In this document: piece by piece, positions 30,469 through 41,812 of the stretch
Numbering within the stretch: position 1 is the first letter of the stretch
Layout of the letters: the number at the start of each line of letters is the position of its first letter
Source: Setomelanomma holmii
Taxonomy: Eukaryota > Ascomycota > Dothideomycetes > Pleosporales > Phaeosphaeriaceae
NCBI GenBank assembly: GCA_010015745.1
Contig: ML978157.1
Location: forward strand, 287,713 to 351,712
Length of the DNA: 64,000 bases
Direction of reading: 5' to 3'
The notes under the pieces: model-generated
What the model was told of the DNA's origin: nothing
What the model saw: only the letters and a program-made list of their open reading frames with translations
Database searches by the model: none
Position numbers and translations under genes: made by a program

Positions 30469-31055
30469 TGTCTGCGGTGAAGTCGTTAGCCGATGCTCGA
30501 AGATGCGCAGGTGTCGCACTTCGAGGTGCGCAAGTTAAAATCTTCGTGTAGAAAGCGCAATGAGACAGCGAATGAATTCGGGAGTGATTGGACATACTGA
30601 CAGAGTTCGTCGCTGTGGGTTAGTCGGCGATGAAGTTCGTGGTGCGGCTTGGAGTTCGAAGTTCGATCGCCAGAGTCGAAAATCGAGTGCGTCGCGGCGC
30701 TAGTGCTAAGCGAATTGTAGCACGTGACTGTATCCAGGTCCGAACCACTGTCAATACCATACGGTCAAGTTGACTAGATCGTCATTTCGAACATAGTAAA
30801 GACTAGCTGACTTGACACAATTCACCCTCGCAGAGCTGCGGATGCCATGGAAGTCAGCCATCACACATCCAGAAAGATGATCAATTGTGCGCATACGTCA
30901 AGGGAGACGATGTCTTGTAATTGTAGGGTATCATTCATCTTCTAGGAATGCTATTCAAGGTTTGTCAGAATGTCTTGATGCTACCACTGAGTGCTGCGCC
31001 GTTACTCCAATATGCGATACTGCTTTTACCATGCCCAAACGCCTTTTAGCCCAGC
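30469..31055. other. Intergenic, promoter of RPL31
   Basis: These 587 bp lie upstream of L31 and downstream of the RING gene. No gene is visible. Confidence 0.45.
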
Positions 31056-33515
31056 CTAGCGATGCCCAGGTAAATCAAACTCCGTGCCTTTTCTATGCGT
31101 GTCTTCGTCATCGTCATCGTCGTCCTCTTCTTCTTCGTGCTCGCTTTCGTCACTGCTGCTGCTTTCTTCATCCTCGTCGTTTACTTGTCGGCCCGGCTCC
31201 CAGCTCGGGTCATGCTCCTCAGCGATGTCCAGATTGGGTATCTCGTCCACCATGCCAGGATTGAAGTCATCTCTGAAGCGAGCTAGTGATTGAGTGAAGC
31301 GTTCGACAACGTACTGAGGAAGGGATGGCTCCTTGACAGTCGTACCGTCTGTAGCCTGCCGTTCATGACGATCATCGTCAGTCAGGTCAATGAATGGAAC
31401 GTCTTCTGTCCGTATGTCACCCGTTGGGTTCAGATACTTATCCATGGATTGGCGGACGCGCTCTAGCAATTCTTGAGCGGCTTCGGGCATTTGAGGCATC
31501 TGCGGGAATTGTGGTATTTGGGGGAACCCAGGCATTTGTGGAAATTGTGGCATGCCAGGAAACTGTGGCAGTGAAGGAAATTGCGGCATTTGTGGCATTT
31601 GAGGCATCTGAGGCATTCGTGGTCTGCCGGGGAATTGTGGCATCTGAAACGGGAATGTGGGGAGCTGGGCTGGCAACCATGTTTGTTCTGGCTCGTCCGG
31701 CTGAAAGTAGTATCTAGGTGATCGGAGTGGTATAGAAGTTGGAGAGCTCACGCTGACGGGCGATCGTGATCCTGCGTTCTCATCTGCGTCCAGGATCGCA
31801 TTGGCAGCTTCCTCGCTTTCCGGTCCATTCAGGATGCGCAGCTCGTTGGTGTTGTAGGATTCGCATGTGCCACACTGATTGCCCAGCCAATGGTACTTAA
31901 CTGAGGATTTGGCAGAACAGTCGTTGCATTGAATGATGGCACGGGTGTTCGAGAACTGTTCGGGCATAGGCTGACTCTCGATTGCGTGAGTCAGTTTACG
32001 CCATTGTAGTTCCATGCTGACCGCACTTTTCTTGCATATCGGGCATTTGTACGCAGTCTCCATGTAAAGGTTGTAGCAGTCCTTATGTAGGTAGTGTCCG
32101 CAGGGCATAGACACGACGGCAGTGGAGGATGTGAAGAGGTAGTCACTACAGATGGGACAGTCATTCTCCATGGCGCCTGGGTGGCATTTGTGCGAAGTGA
32201 CGTGTGAGATTGCAATGCAGACGTTGCATTTCTAAGAACTGTCAATTGAGCTCTTGCCGTTGCCTGAGGTGCTTACCTTGCAGTGTTGGAAGTCTTTTCC
32301 TAACCCTTCACCTCTTCTGCAAATGCCGCAATCCGGGCAGTGGTAGATCTTCTTCTTGCTGTTGTTGTCCCAGAGCTTGCAGACCTCACAGTAATAGCAT
32401 GCAGCCTCCAGTTGGCAGTTCTTGCAGTGATCTGCTGCCTTTTGAGGTGTGCCACATGCCATACAGAGCATGTTCTGTGTCTGCTTCCTGTTCAAGTGGT
32501 GACTCTCGACCGCGTCATGACAATGTCGACATGTGTACCAATGTTGGCATTCAAAACATTGCACCTTGACGTTCCGCTTGTAGTGCACACAGCCAAGGGC
32601 AAGCTCCCCTTCGCTTGAGTCTTCCTCCTCATCTTCGCCGTGGTCAATGGTACCACGGTGAACTTGTGGTCGGTATGTAGGATCCGTATCACCAGTTCGT
32701 AGTCTATACGGGTTCTCCGGGTCGAAGTCAGAGGCGGCTGATACAGGAGACGATGGCTGAGCCTCGGAAAAGACTGAGTGGCCAGAATTGGGCGTGAAGG
32801 GTCGGTCCTGGGAGATGAAGCTGCTCGGTGATGTTGGCCTCATGTAGTTGTAGCGCTCCGTCATGAGGCTGTGTACCATGCGCGCCCGCTCCTGGTCTGT
32901 TATGTTCATTGCCCTGATCTCATGTATGCGCGCTCGAAGGTGCGCCATGCCGTCGTCGGCAGGCAGCGACTCGGCCTGTGTGGTGGCATTGCGACGGATT
33001 GTGGCTGGTCGATTGTCGAGCACGGAAGTAGCTGCGGGAGCGCTGGCGAGCGAAGGTTCGAGGTTGAGATGACGGAGTTCGTCGTCAAGTATGCGAGCTG
33101 AGCTGTGGAGCATGCTGTTATCGATTGGGATAGCTATTGGTGCTGCGATACTTGACGGACCACTGCACTCCTCCTCCAACACAGCATCTTGCGTGGGACG
33201 GCTGAAAGATGAGAAGCGGTGTATTCGAGAGATTGACACGAGGTGCGTATCTTCGGGAGTTGCAGTTGCAGCGCTGTCGCGTGCTGTGGAGATGTTCGCT
33301 TTCGTTACGCCTGGTGTCGTGTTCGAGGTGTTCCGACTTTCACGTGAAAGGTCCGCTCCAGGAACGTCATCGCCATTGGCCGCTTCAGCTGGCCGAGAGA
33401 CCCCAGAAAATCTGCGAGCGTGCCTGACGACAGGATCAATAATGAAAGAAGACAACAGACTCATTGCATCGTTTAGAAGCCTAAGATCCGAAGGTGAGGA
33501 AAGGTACAGAGACAA
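31056..33515 (-). CDS. CHY-zinc-finger / RING E3 ubiquitin ligase (RCHY1/Pirh2-like)
   Basis: Exons on the minus strand are 33515-32277 and 32231-31056, giving 804 aa. After a disordered N-terminal 300 residues comes the CHY finger (from residue 309, 'CVHYKRNVKVQCFECQHWYTCRHC'). It is followed by the CTCHY finger (about 375-435, 'CPDCGICRRGEGLGKDFQHCKKCNVC'), a RING-H2 (about 438-482, 'CPICSDYLFTS...CGHYLHKDCY...CPIC') and a zinc ribbon ('CNDCSAKSSVKYHWLGNQCGTC'). The 45-nt intron falls inside the CTCHY finger. The family transfers ubiquitin to target proteins in nucleus and cytosol. A tandem Met-Pro-Gln / Phe-Pro-Gln run (about 607-660) and an acidic Ser/Glu/Asp tail (about 765-795) are additions beyond the core fold. 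The start at 33515 is the first ATG; 33464 is an alternative. Confidence 0.92.
31490..31650 (-). repeat. Tandem Met-Pro-Gln / Phe-Pro-x coding repeat
   Basis: Nine-base-like units encode runs of MPQ, FPQ, FPG and FPS in the E3 ligase. About 17 units can be counted with drift between them, giving a proline-glutamine-rich flexible arm. Confidence 0.7.
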
Positions 33516-34891
33516 AGGCTCCGACCAGAGAGTCCTGACGATCCGAACCGGGCACTCGTGTCTGGTAACCTAGTTGAAGCTGTGGCGATGCAACCAGGTG
33601 ACAACTCCTAGCCACAGCTAACATTTCTCCGAGGTCGCCACGAGAGCCTGGACAAATTGATGTTCGCGGAAGTCATCGAGCCCCGATCCGAGAAATGCTT
33701 GACGTGGTGAGTCTCGCGACTCGATTGCGCATCGGGCGCTCCCACAAGCATTTCCGCATGCGGTCACCTTTCAATCATGTCTTGTACTTACTACGCACCC
33801 TACGCAAGGAAGGCCTCCTTAACATCGCGCGCCAATTACCTACACTCCGTTCATCGCAGGAAGCACGATGTGGAACATATTTACGCACCACAATAAGAAA
33901 CAGGATGTCGCCGTGGAAAATTAGGCTCGCCAACCTCTGGCGTCATGCAAGCCTTCGGCCCTCTCAGGAATTTCGCAAGAACGATGCACGTAGAGGGGTT
34001 CTAGGCTTTATAAACCTCAGTCACAGCCAGAATTGTGGTTGTGAAGCGAAAAAATCTCATTTCCGCGAACCGTGGTTCCTCAGGCCGCACGACCGATGGC
34101 GACTCGCAAGTAAGATTGGATCCGCATCGCTATCAACGCTCCGGTCTCAAACCAGCGATTGATATCGCCTGAGCAGGCAAGTCTGTGACAATCTGTTGAT
34201 GATTGCAGATATTTGGTGGTTGGATTATATATGGCTTCGTGTTGGCATCGCGAGGAGGCCTGTACTCTTACCTGGCTAGGTAAGTACTCACGATGAGCGT
34301 CGATTGCTGCGATGATTCTTTGGTCATGAGCGGGAATCAGGAAGAGTCATAACATGCTTAGTACTTGCCTGGAAGGGAGATTTCTACATTTACTGTTGAT
34401 TGCTGCGAGAATGTCTGGTTGAGAACGGAGATGAGTAGAGACTGGGTTCATGGTGTTCATGCCTAGAGCGGAAAGTCTGCGAGATGGTGTTGATCATGGG
34501 GAAGTTCTCTTGGTTGAGGGCGGCGATGAATAGCACCGGAGTCAATTTTGCTTTCCAAAAGAGGAAAGTCTTCAAGAGAGTGTTGAGAGATGATGGAGAA
34601 CCGTGGGCGAGGATGGAGCTGAGACCAAAAGATGGCGTGCGGCTCCGAGGACCCGTGATATCTAGCTTCCGCCACATAACCACATAACTTGAGTGAGCAG
34701 ATTCCTGAGTCGAGCAGTCTCCTGAACGCCATTGAATGTAGAGGCAGATGTGTGGATTAAGAATAGAATAGTGCAGGCGTGAACTCATACATACAGATTT
34801 ACATCCTCCATTGCCCACGAAGCCAAAGGTCAACATGTCCTCTACCAGATGTTGGCCTTCCCAAATCCTTCCCTCATATCGCGTCCTTGGT
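33516..34891. other. Intergenic, 1.4 kb without a supported gene
   Basis: Frames at 33695-34162 (plus) and 34390-34908 (minus) are open, but their composition is not protein-like and they match no family I know. No repeat or RNA gene is seen. Confidence 0.45.
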
Positions 34892-37149
34892 TCAAACATC
34901 TTTGCCACCGTCTCCTTTCTCGTCCTTTCTCTCCTTCAACCCTTCCACGCCCTTGCCCCACGCGCCAGCCTTCTTTCCCCACTTGACCGTACCCCAGACA
35001 TGTGTCCAGTCGATCTTAGGCGGCGCGTCTGGGTGTGTTCGAAATGGGCTTGCACCATGTGGGAAAAGCTGCCCTTGTTGTTCATCCGCTGACAAGACCT
35101 TTATATTCGGCGGCAAGCCAGTCTCAAGCGGCTGCGTGTTGCGAGTAGGTGAAGTTTGAGCTGTACGTGATCGTTCCCAGTGCCTCGAGGAGATGGGCAA
35201 TGGACGCCACCAAGACGAAACATCTTGTTCTGATGTTGCAGCTTGGATACTTTCGGAGCTTGGAGAGCTTGCATTAGAGCGATCCCACCATCTGCCCGAG
35301 CACATTTCCCAGATACGACTCTCTGCTCTCTTCACTGCAAAGCGCTCGTCTTCACCAGTCAGGCCACCAATATTGGCGAAATCAGGGGCTTTGCTTCCGT
35401 CGCTTAGTCTCCGCTCATCAGTGTATGACGAGCCAGGTTGGCGAGCACGATTAGGTGGATCGTCCTCGAGAGCGTCTGCCGCCAAGGTATTATACGACGA
35501 TATATTCGGCCTGAATGGGGAGGTCGCATCTTGGTAGATCTCAGAGTACGTTTCTGGGTATACGGCGTCGTTTGTGAGTGCGTCTTCTGAAGTGGCTTGA
35601 CTGCCCTCAGGTGGTTCTGGGAAGAATATATCATCGGGTCCCGCGACTGCAACTATCAAGAGGCGACACCTTGCCTCGTACAGCGCATCCAGTAGAGTGA
35701 TCAGTCTCCTGGCCTCGTTCTTCTGAAGAAACTGCATGACAGGTACGTCTGTGAGGATGAATGTGTGAAAGGTTGAAGCAAGCGACACATAATCTGCGGG
35801 CCCCAGAGCAGCACCACAGAGCTCATCGAACGTGAAGAAAGCCACGCCGTTGTGGTGCGCAGGTATGGGAATCGGGCGGCCGTACACATTCAGTGTGGTC
35901 GACGACCATGGGATTGGGTACGAGGATGACGTTGCACGTTCTACGAGGGAATTGAAGTTCTCGGCGAAAGTAGTCAAGTTTTCGGCAGTAGAGGGCTGTA
36001 TGAGATAGTACTTGGGCAAATCCGCTAACGGCGCGGCGTCTTCGGCTGAAGACACCTCTGGCAGTGGACTCGATGACTCGGCGGCATTTCCTAAAGCAGT
36101 AGATGGTGCGGCTGCCCCAGGTGATGCTGTTCGAACGCTCGCTGCCCGGGAGCCTAACTCCTCGCGTTCCAGTTTCCGGTAGTCTTTTTTCCCTTCCATC
36201 TCCCACACCTCGCATCTCGCTTTCAGCACCTCGAGAAAGGCTGCAAACTCACCCTTCTGGCCAGGACCTTCATCTCTTCTGGGTTGTCCACTGGGTCTGC
36301 TCAGTGACCAGCCTAATCTGCCTCTACTAGCCGGTGCAGCAAACTCCATACCAGCAGCTTTTGCCAAATCATCCGGCATGCGGTTACTCGTGGCGATGAG
36401 GACGCCGCCAAGCTGAAAGAACGAAGTCATGAGATTCGACAGGATCTTGGATGCAGCACGATCTGGTAGCTGGAACTCATCAAGAAACAGAACAGGGGAG
36501 GTTTTGATAAGATCGCGCGCTACGATGAGTAACGAGTTCTCATCGGAAGGTGCTCCAGGACCGCCTATCATAGCCCGGGACCGACGTATGTGCTCGAGTC
36601 GAGAAATCGTGTCCAACATGAACGTGTTGAAGTGCCATCGTCTTTTCTTTCGGTTGGGTAGACAATCTTGAAACAGGTCGATCAGCATGGATTTGCCTGT
36701 TCCGACCTCGCCATGCAACATCAATCCTTTGGGACTTTGGAGTTGCATGGCTTCTTCATGATCAGTCAAGACGCGGGTGAGCTCCATTGAGTCTCTTGAC
36801 TTCTTGTGAGCGAGTAAAGAATCCCATAGTGCTCTCGTCCGAATGCTCCTCCTCTGCAAGTCGGCTGGGGCTGGTGGTGCCACATTTTGAGGAGATTCGA
36901 CGGCTCGAGAAAGTTGCTGAAGACGTTTCGAGTATTCTATTGAGGGTTCATAGTCGATAAGCCTTTCATAGAGCTTCTGTAAATGCAGTGCTGATGATCG
37001 TGGTCAGTTGCTGCATGTTACTTAGCGCGGATGCAAGACGTCATGTTACCAAGGCGATGCTGTGCAGGATCAGGTCGGATCTTTTGCGTAGCTATAAGAC
37101 TTCGGTAAAGCACCAAAGGGTTGGTAATTGCTACACCAGTTCCAGCCAT
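34892..37149 (-). CDS. AFG1: AFG1-like mitochondrial ATPase
   Basis: Exons on the minus strand are 37149-37050 and 36990-34892, giving 732 aa. The first exon encodes 'NPLVLYRSLIATQKIRPDPAQHRLA', the usual Afg1 start, continued as 'LHLQKLYERLIDYEPS' after a 59-nt intron. A frame starting at 36883 would use GTG and lose this part. The Walker A motif is 'MLHGEVGTGKSMLIDLF', Walker B 'PVLFLDEFQLPD' and sensor 1 'VLIATSNRMPDDL'. The C-terminal half includes 'VAFFTFDELCGAALGPADYVSLASTFHTFILTDVPVM' and 'RRLITLLDALYEARCRLL'. Afg1/LACE1 assists turnover of mitochondrially encoded respiratory subunits at the inner membrane. Insertions (about 245-300 and 470-540) make it longer than the yeast protein. 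A cleavable presequence is not obvious. Confidence 0.93.
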
Positions 37150-37205
37150 GTGGGAGACATGAAGACTCGAAGGTGAGTATGTGACTGTCTGAAGGTGGTT
37201 TCTGA

Positions 37206-37508
37206 ATGGCCGAGGTGATGAGTGTGGAATCGGCTAATCCGATTGCAGCGTTAGCGTGTAGCTTGTCGCGATCGGCAGCTCCACCAGACGACCACTTCTT
37301 GCCTCTATGGCATGAACAAGGAAAAGGTCCAGTAGTAGAACGGACTCAACGTTTGAGTTCTTCGATGAAGTCGTTCCTAGACGAGATAAACCTCAAAAAT
37401 GATATGCTCGGGAAGTTAAACAAGTTTAAGCACATGGAGAGGCGTTGCTTCGAGGAAAACGGCCTTCAGAGACGGATGAATGCAGAGCTGCAGAGGGGAG
37501 AAGACTGA
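37206..37508 (+). CDS. Small hypothetical protein
   Basis: The 100-aa frame begins 57 bp from the divergent AFG1 start and ends 77 bp before the stop of the convergent TRAPP gene. Its content looks protein-like: an N-terminal 'NPIAALACSLSRSAAPPDDHFLPLWHEQGKGPVVERTQRLSSS' followed by a helical, heptad-like stretch 'FLDEINLKNDMLGKLNKFKHMERRCFEENGLQRRMNAEL'. No domain is recognised. It could also be a fragment of a longer spliced gene. Confidence 0.45.
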   Translation: MAEVMSVESANPIAALACSLSRSAAPPDDHFLPLWHEQGKGPVVERTQRLSSSMKSFLDEINLKNDMLGKLNKFKHMERRCFEENGLQRRMNAELQRGED

Positions 37509-37584
37509 GCTGTTTTTCGTACAAAATATGGAAAGCGCCGGATCCATGCATTGTGGTATCGCTAATTGATGAAAACGAAAACAC

Positions 37585-38211
37585 TCAGATGCTGGTGACG
37601 CCTGGCGACCACGCATCAGCAATCCTCTTAACTTCCTGAATGAAATATCGACTCGTAATCTGGGTAGATCCAAGCCTCTGCTCAGCGTTGGCTGTCACTG
37701 GTGAGTGCTCGTCAGGGTTGTAGAATGGATTTCGCAGAAGCATGATGTATGCTGTTTGTAAAGCACGGAAAGCCTTGACACTATTAGGGGTAGCACTCAA
37801 ACGGAGGAAGTATACTCACAGGTTTCAGATCGGCATCTCGTAATCCAACAGCAGTCGCTGCTTTGCTGTCAAGTGCTGTTGCGGGCCTGCCCTCCATATC
37901 TACAACAATGACAAATTTGACGCCGGTGTTAGTCAGCCAGCCGTACATGGCGAGTCTCTCATCCACAGCTTGCAGAAGGCCAAAGTCTTGATCTGCCGTC
38001 TTGTGCGGTAGCCGAGCCTCGAAGATATCAAGACATGAGGAGAGAAGGAATTGAAACTCCAACGGCGCTCGTTCTTCAGCTGGGAAAAGGGAGATATGGA
38101 GCGGATTGTTCTATAATGGTGAGCTTATGATATGTATGTGAGTGCGCATGTAAAGCTCACGTGCTTGCCAATCACACCTATGCAGGCTACTGATGGAACA
38201 CGCCCGGTCAT
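37585..38211 (-). CDS. TCA17: TRAPP complex subunit, TRAPPC2L/Tca17-like (sedlin fold)
   Basis: Exons on the minus strand are 38211-38161, 38110-37820 and 37773-37585, giving 176 aa; introns are 50 and 46 nt. It starts 'MTGRVPSVACIGVIGKHNNPLHISLFP', the opening beta-hairpin of sedlin-fold proteins. It continues through 'LLSSCLDIFEARLP', 'DFGLLQAVDERLAMYGWLTNTGVKFVIVVD' and, after the second intron, 'AFRALQTAYIMLLRNPFYNPDE', the longin-type C-terminal helix. In yeast Tca17 helps assemble TRAPPII, a Rab activator at the Golgi. The acceptor of intron 2 was chosen at 37774 (tcaag), because the nearer tag site breaks the frame. Confidence 0.88.
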
Positions 38212-38559
38212 GGCGGTGAGATGTCCAGGTACCCAGTTGTGTGAGGTCCAGTGATGTTTGGGTGAAGCGAAACACTTCGGCTTACATCCGAGCAGCGCAA
38301 TCTGTGGACTTAAAAGTTAAGATTGATGCGACTTGAAGGTGCTGATAGTGGATCGCCAGGAGTAGTCCGAAATGGTGATGGTGGAGAGGGTTCCCACTCG
38401 TCGACCAATGAGGCGCACCGAGAATCAGCTAACATGAACAGCGCCAAGCCCAATGTTGCTTGCCGTCATGGACTTCGACATTCATCGCGACCTCAACGCC
38501 ACCCCGCCCCTCCACTCTCCACTCCTTCGTCCGACACAATTTCCTTTGTGTTTGTCGCC
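38212..38559. other. Intergenic, divergent promoter
   Basis: These 348 bp lie between the TRAPP subunit and the complex I subunit. No further gene is seen. Confidence 0.45.
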
Positions 38560-39384
38560 ATGATGTTGTCGACAATGAGGTCAGCGGCCTCAATGGCCCT
38601 CCGCGGTTCGTCACTGCCACGGCAAAAGCTCCCTCTGCACTGGAACTAACAATACAAACAGCCAGGCCCGCGACAGCGCTGCTGCCGTTCCGCGCAGGAA
38701 GCGCAGCCTTCCTCTCCTCGAGCTCCTCCGACAAAGCTGCGACGATGAAGTCACCCGCCATCGTCCCTGGGAACCCCGGAACACCGCCACCGATGAGGGC
38801 GGGACGAACAGAAGTGCCCTTGCCAAGTCAGGAAGGAAAGAAGGGTGCTATGCAATATGCGTTGTATGTCAGCCAGAGTGAAGTGGCAGGATGAACTGTC
38901 TGGAGTGCTATGCGAGGCTAATGCGCGATGCAGGACAACACTCGATCAGGTTGCCAATTGGGCACGTCAGAGCTCCCTTTGGCCCATGACCTTCGGTCTC
39001 GCATGTTGCGCCGTCGAAATGATGCACTTGTCAACCCCACGTTACGACCAGGATCGTCTTGGTATAATCTTTCGTGCCTCGCCACGACAGTCGGATGTCA
39101 TGATTGTAGCCGGAACCCTCACAAACAAGATGGCGCCGGCGCTGCGGCAGGTTTACGATCAGATGCCCGATCCACGATGGGTCATTTCCATGGGAAGCTG
39201 TGCAAACGGAGGCGGATACTATCACTACAGCTACTCGGTCACAAGAGGTTGCGACAGAATTGTGCCAGTCGACATCTACGTACCAGGTTGCCCGCCAACG
39301 GCAGAGGCGCTCATGTATGGCATTTTCCAGCTACAAAAGAAGATGAGACACACAAAGATCACAAGAATGTGGTACAGGAAGTAG
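38560..39384 (+). CDS. NDUFS7: NADH:ubiquinone oxidoreductase 20-kDa subunit (PSST/NDUFS7)
   Basis: Exons are 38560-38605, 38662-38863 and 38934-39384, giving 232 aa. The first 50 residues form a basic, Ser/Ala-rich mitochondrial presequence ('TMRSAASMALRARPATALLPFRAGSAAFL'). The mature part has the strictly conserved 'ARQSSLWPMTFGLACCAVEMMH', 'RLGIIFRASPRQSDVMIVAGTLTNKMAPAL', 'WVISMGSCANGGGYYHYSYSV' and 'VDIYVPGCPPTAEAL'. The cysteines CC, C and C bind the N2 [4Fe-4S] cluster that passes electrons to ubiquinone. Introns interrupt the presequence and the position just before 'TTLDQVANWA'. The first of two tandem ATGs was used. Confidence 0.96.
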
Positions 39385-39666
39385 AGGGGTTTGATTTTGG
39401 GCGAATATGCGAGGCGGCCACTATGCTTCCGAGCTTCTGAGGAGATATTCCTCATGTACAAATTATTTTCTTTGCGAAGCATACCCAAATGTCTTGCCAC
39501 TCTTCACAATTGTGTCTTGATTGATGTCTAATGATCTAAATGCACAGTCGTACCTGGACCACAATGTCCTCAGTCAGCCTTTCCTCCCAGACCGAACATC
39601 CTTATCGAATTATTCCATGCACTGCACATTGATCAGCATTGTAGGGCAAATGAGCTCTCGCTAGTC

Positions 39667-40720
39667 CTACGTCTCGCAGACTTCCTCCACGGAAATGTCC
39701 TTGATCTTCGCAATGGCGTATGCCACGTGTGGTATCGTTGCGGACTCGTTCCGCCCTTTCACCATAAGTCCTTTAGCGAACTTCTCCTTCTTCACTGCCT
39801 TTGGAAGAGGTGGCGCATCCTTCAGATACTTCGCCGACGCATGACTAGGGCGCATCTCGCACTACAGTAAATTAGTGTGTTACACATCTGAGTGTGGAGA
39901 AGGACATACCCAAGGCCCATCTGTTTCGATCTGCAGACGTTCTAAAGGAATTTGCTTAACGACTTCAATGTTCTCCTCCGCTGTCGTGTTGTTAGCGACA
40001 TCGAGGTTTCGCAGATTAGCGGATGCGAGAACTCACTCTTCATGCTACATCCATTGACACCGATGTCGAAACCCAGCTCTACCAATCTCTGCATCTCCTC
40101 CACCGTTCCTGTGAAGCTATGTACAAGTCCTCTCTTAGGCAATTGCTCCAATTTGGCACCCAGTAAACGCTCAAAGTCCTCACTTGCGGCTCTCGAATGC
40201 AGGAAGAGGGGTAGTTGAACTTCGACAGCGACTTGTAGTTGTGCTTCAAAGTACTTGAGTTGCGGCTCCTTGGCCGTAAGGAAGAGACGGTCGTAGTCTA
40301 GCCCAATTTCACCAAAAGCGACAGCATGTCCAGATGCTTTGGCTTCCAGCGCCAAAGTTCGCAGGGCAGAGAGAAGCTCAGACGGACCTCCCGGATGAGA
40401 GTCGAAGTGCTTTGCGGAACAGGGATGCACACCTACTGTTGCATAGCAGTGGCCTGGATGGGACTTCGCAATTTCAATGGCATGGTTTGACTCTGCGAGA
40501 TCAGACCCAGTCACCATGAATTTCTCGCAGCCCGCGTCGAGCGCTCGTTGGATGACGTCTTCAAAGTCATCTTCGTGTCTCTGCTTGCCATGGTATTCGC
40601 CGCGGAAGATTGGGTCTGTGAAGTTGATACCGATCTGATAAGCATTCAGTGTTGATCTGCGAACAGAAACCGACTTTGCGGACCAACATCAACATATTTT
40701 AATTTCTTTGCTTCTGCCAT
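39667..40720 (-). CDS. TatD-family DNase
   Basis: Exons on the minus strand are 40720-40688, 40634-40037, 39980-39910 and 39861-39667, giving 298 aa. The protein begins 'MAEAKKLKYVDIGINFTDPIFRG' and shows the metal-dependent barrel motifs of TatD: 'YATVGVHPC', 'AFGEIGLDYDR' (metal-binding Glu), 'LPLFLHSRAASEDF' (His), 'GLVHSFTGTVEEM' (His) and 'LQIETDGPWCEMRPS' (Asp). TatD enzymes act as 3'-5' exonucleases and endonucleases; in yeast the homologue takes part in DNA breakdown during cell death. Intron 1 uses GTTGGT as donor, because the alternative GTCCGC breaks the frame. The usual N-terminal HxH reads N-F in 'GINFTD', as in eukaryotic members. Confidence 0.92.
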
Positions 40721-41087
40721 GGTTGAGGTAGTGTGAAATAGTGTGGAGAAGGCGCCTGCCAAATGCTGCTGTACAAAAACAAAGTTTTTGGACTCAGAGC
40801 AGATGCGACCAGGGTACGTATGCCTGAAGATGTGAGAGAGTCTCAAGTGTCTTTGAGATCGTGCAGCGAAAGTCAACATATGATGTACTGAGTGCGGATG
40901 AGCCAGCAATAATCGAAGTTGCCTCAATTGCAGAACCTAGTATGTTCTCAGCTTAGCGCAAAGCTTGCATGGTGGCGCTGCGGTCCTCTTTCCAACTTCG
41001 CAGTCCAAACAGTCACAAATCGAGACCTTTGCCTCATCATCTTCCTGCGCCCACCTCTGATCACCTAGTCTCTATCTCATATCAAGT
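40721..41087. other. Intergenic, divergent promoter
   Basis: These 367 bp separate TatD and Vfa1. No other feature is seen. Confidence 0.45.
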
Positions 41088-41812
41088 ATGGAAAATACTT
41101 GGCACTTGCGTCGCGTTGCCGACAACGCCTCCAAAGCCTGTTGGATTTGCTATAAACCAACGACAAGCGTTCTCATCACACCTAACAACAAGGTGAGGCA
41201 CTTCATCGGCTCGACATACGCGAACTCTCACATATCGACAGGACTTCTTCTACGTTTGTCCTGGGCATCTTGTAGATCGGGGTTTCTGTCAACCCGATGC
41301 CGACGAGGCCGCAGCTGTGGAAGCTAAGAAGAAAAAAGACGAGCTTGATGCCGAGATCGAGAAAGTGAAGAAAGAGTACGAAGAAAAGCAAAGACTCAAG
41401 CGTGAGAAGCGAAAAGGAAAGGAGAAAGAGAAAGACAAGGGGAAAGAGAAGGAGGCACAGAGCAAGGACGAGGAGGAAGACAAGCAAGACGAGAAAGCTA
41501 AAGACGACAAGGTACGCATCGCTCACAACTGAGACCGGTCCTACTCACAACATTGACAGATAAAAGAGCTTTCGAAGTCCAAGGAGCAAAGCCAGACCGA
41601 CCTTGGGCCTCGCGTTTTCCACCTGACTAAGTAAGCTACTCCTGCTCTGTGCTCCGCTTCATGCCGCCGACAAAAGCCATGCTCACACGTAACACAGGAG
41701 CTTCTATCAAATGCGACTGGACAAGTTACGCAACGCCGAAGTCGCCAAACGAAATCGCGAAAGGCTGAGCAATCCTGCCAACTTTCCATCTCCACCTAGC
41801 GGCATTCCTTGA
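41088..41812 (+). CDS. VFA1: Vps4-associated protein 1 (Vfa1)
   Basis: Exons are 41088-41192, 41242-41511, 41560-41630 and 41698-41812, giving 186 aa. The N-terminal part 'LRRVADNASKACWICYKPTTSVLITPNNKDFFYVCPGHLVDRGFC' carries the C-x2-C...C-x2-H pattern of the Vfa1 zinc-binding region. It is followed by a long Lys/Glu coiled coil (about 75-125). The C-terminal 'VFHLTKSFYQMRLDKLRNAEVAKRNRERLSNPANFPSPPSGIP' is the short motif through which Vfa1 contacts the AAA-ATPase Vps4. The protein modulates ESCRT-III disassembly at endosomes. Intron phases all agree. A frame that stops at 41532 reflects reading through intron 2. Confidence 0.9.

Noticed and set aside
33695..34162. 155-aa plus-strand frame between the E3 ligase and AFG1
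   Set aside because: No motif and Arg-rich random-like composition.
34390..34908. 172-aa minus-strand frame overlapping the end of AFG1
   Set aside because: Overlaps the AFG1 stop and shows no protein-like features.
36883..36883. AFG1 starting at 36883
   Set aside because: That codon is GTG, and conserved Afg1 sequence continues upstream through an intron to ATG 37149.
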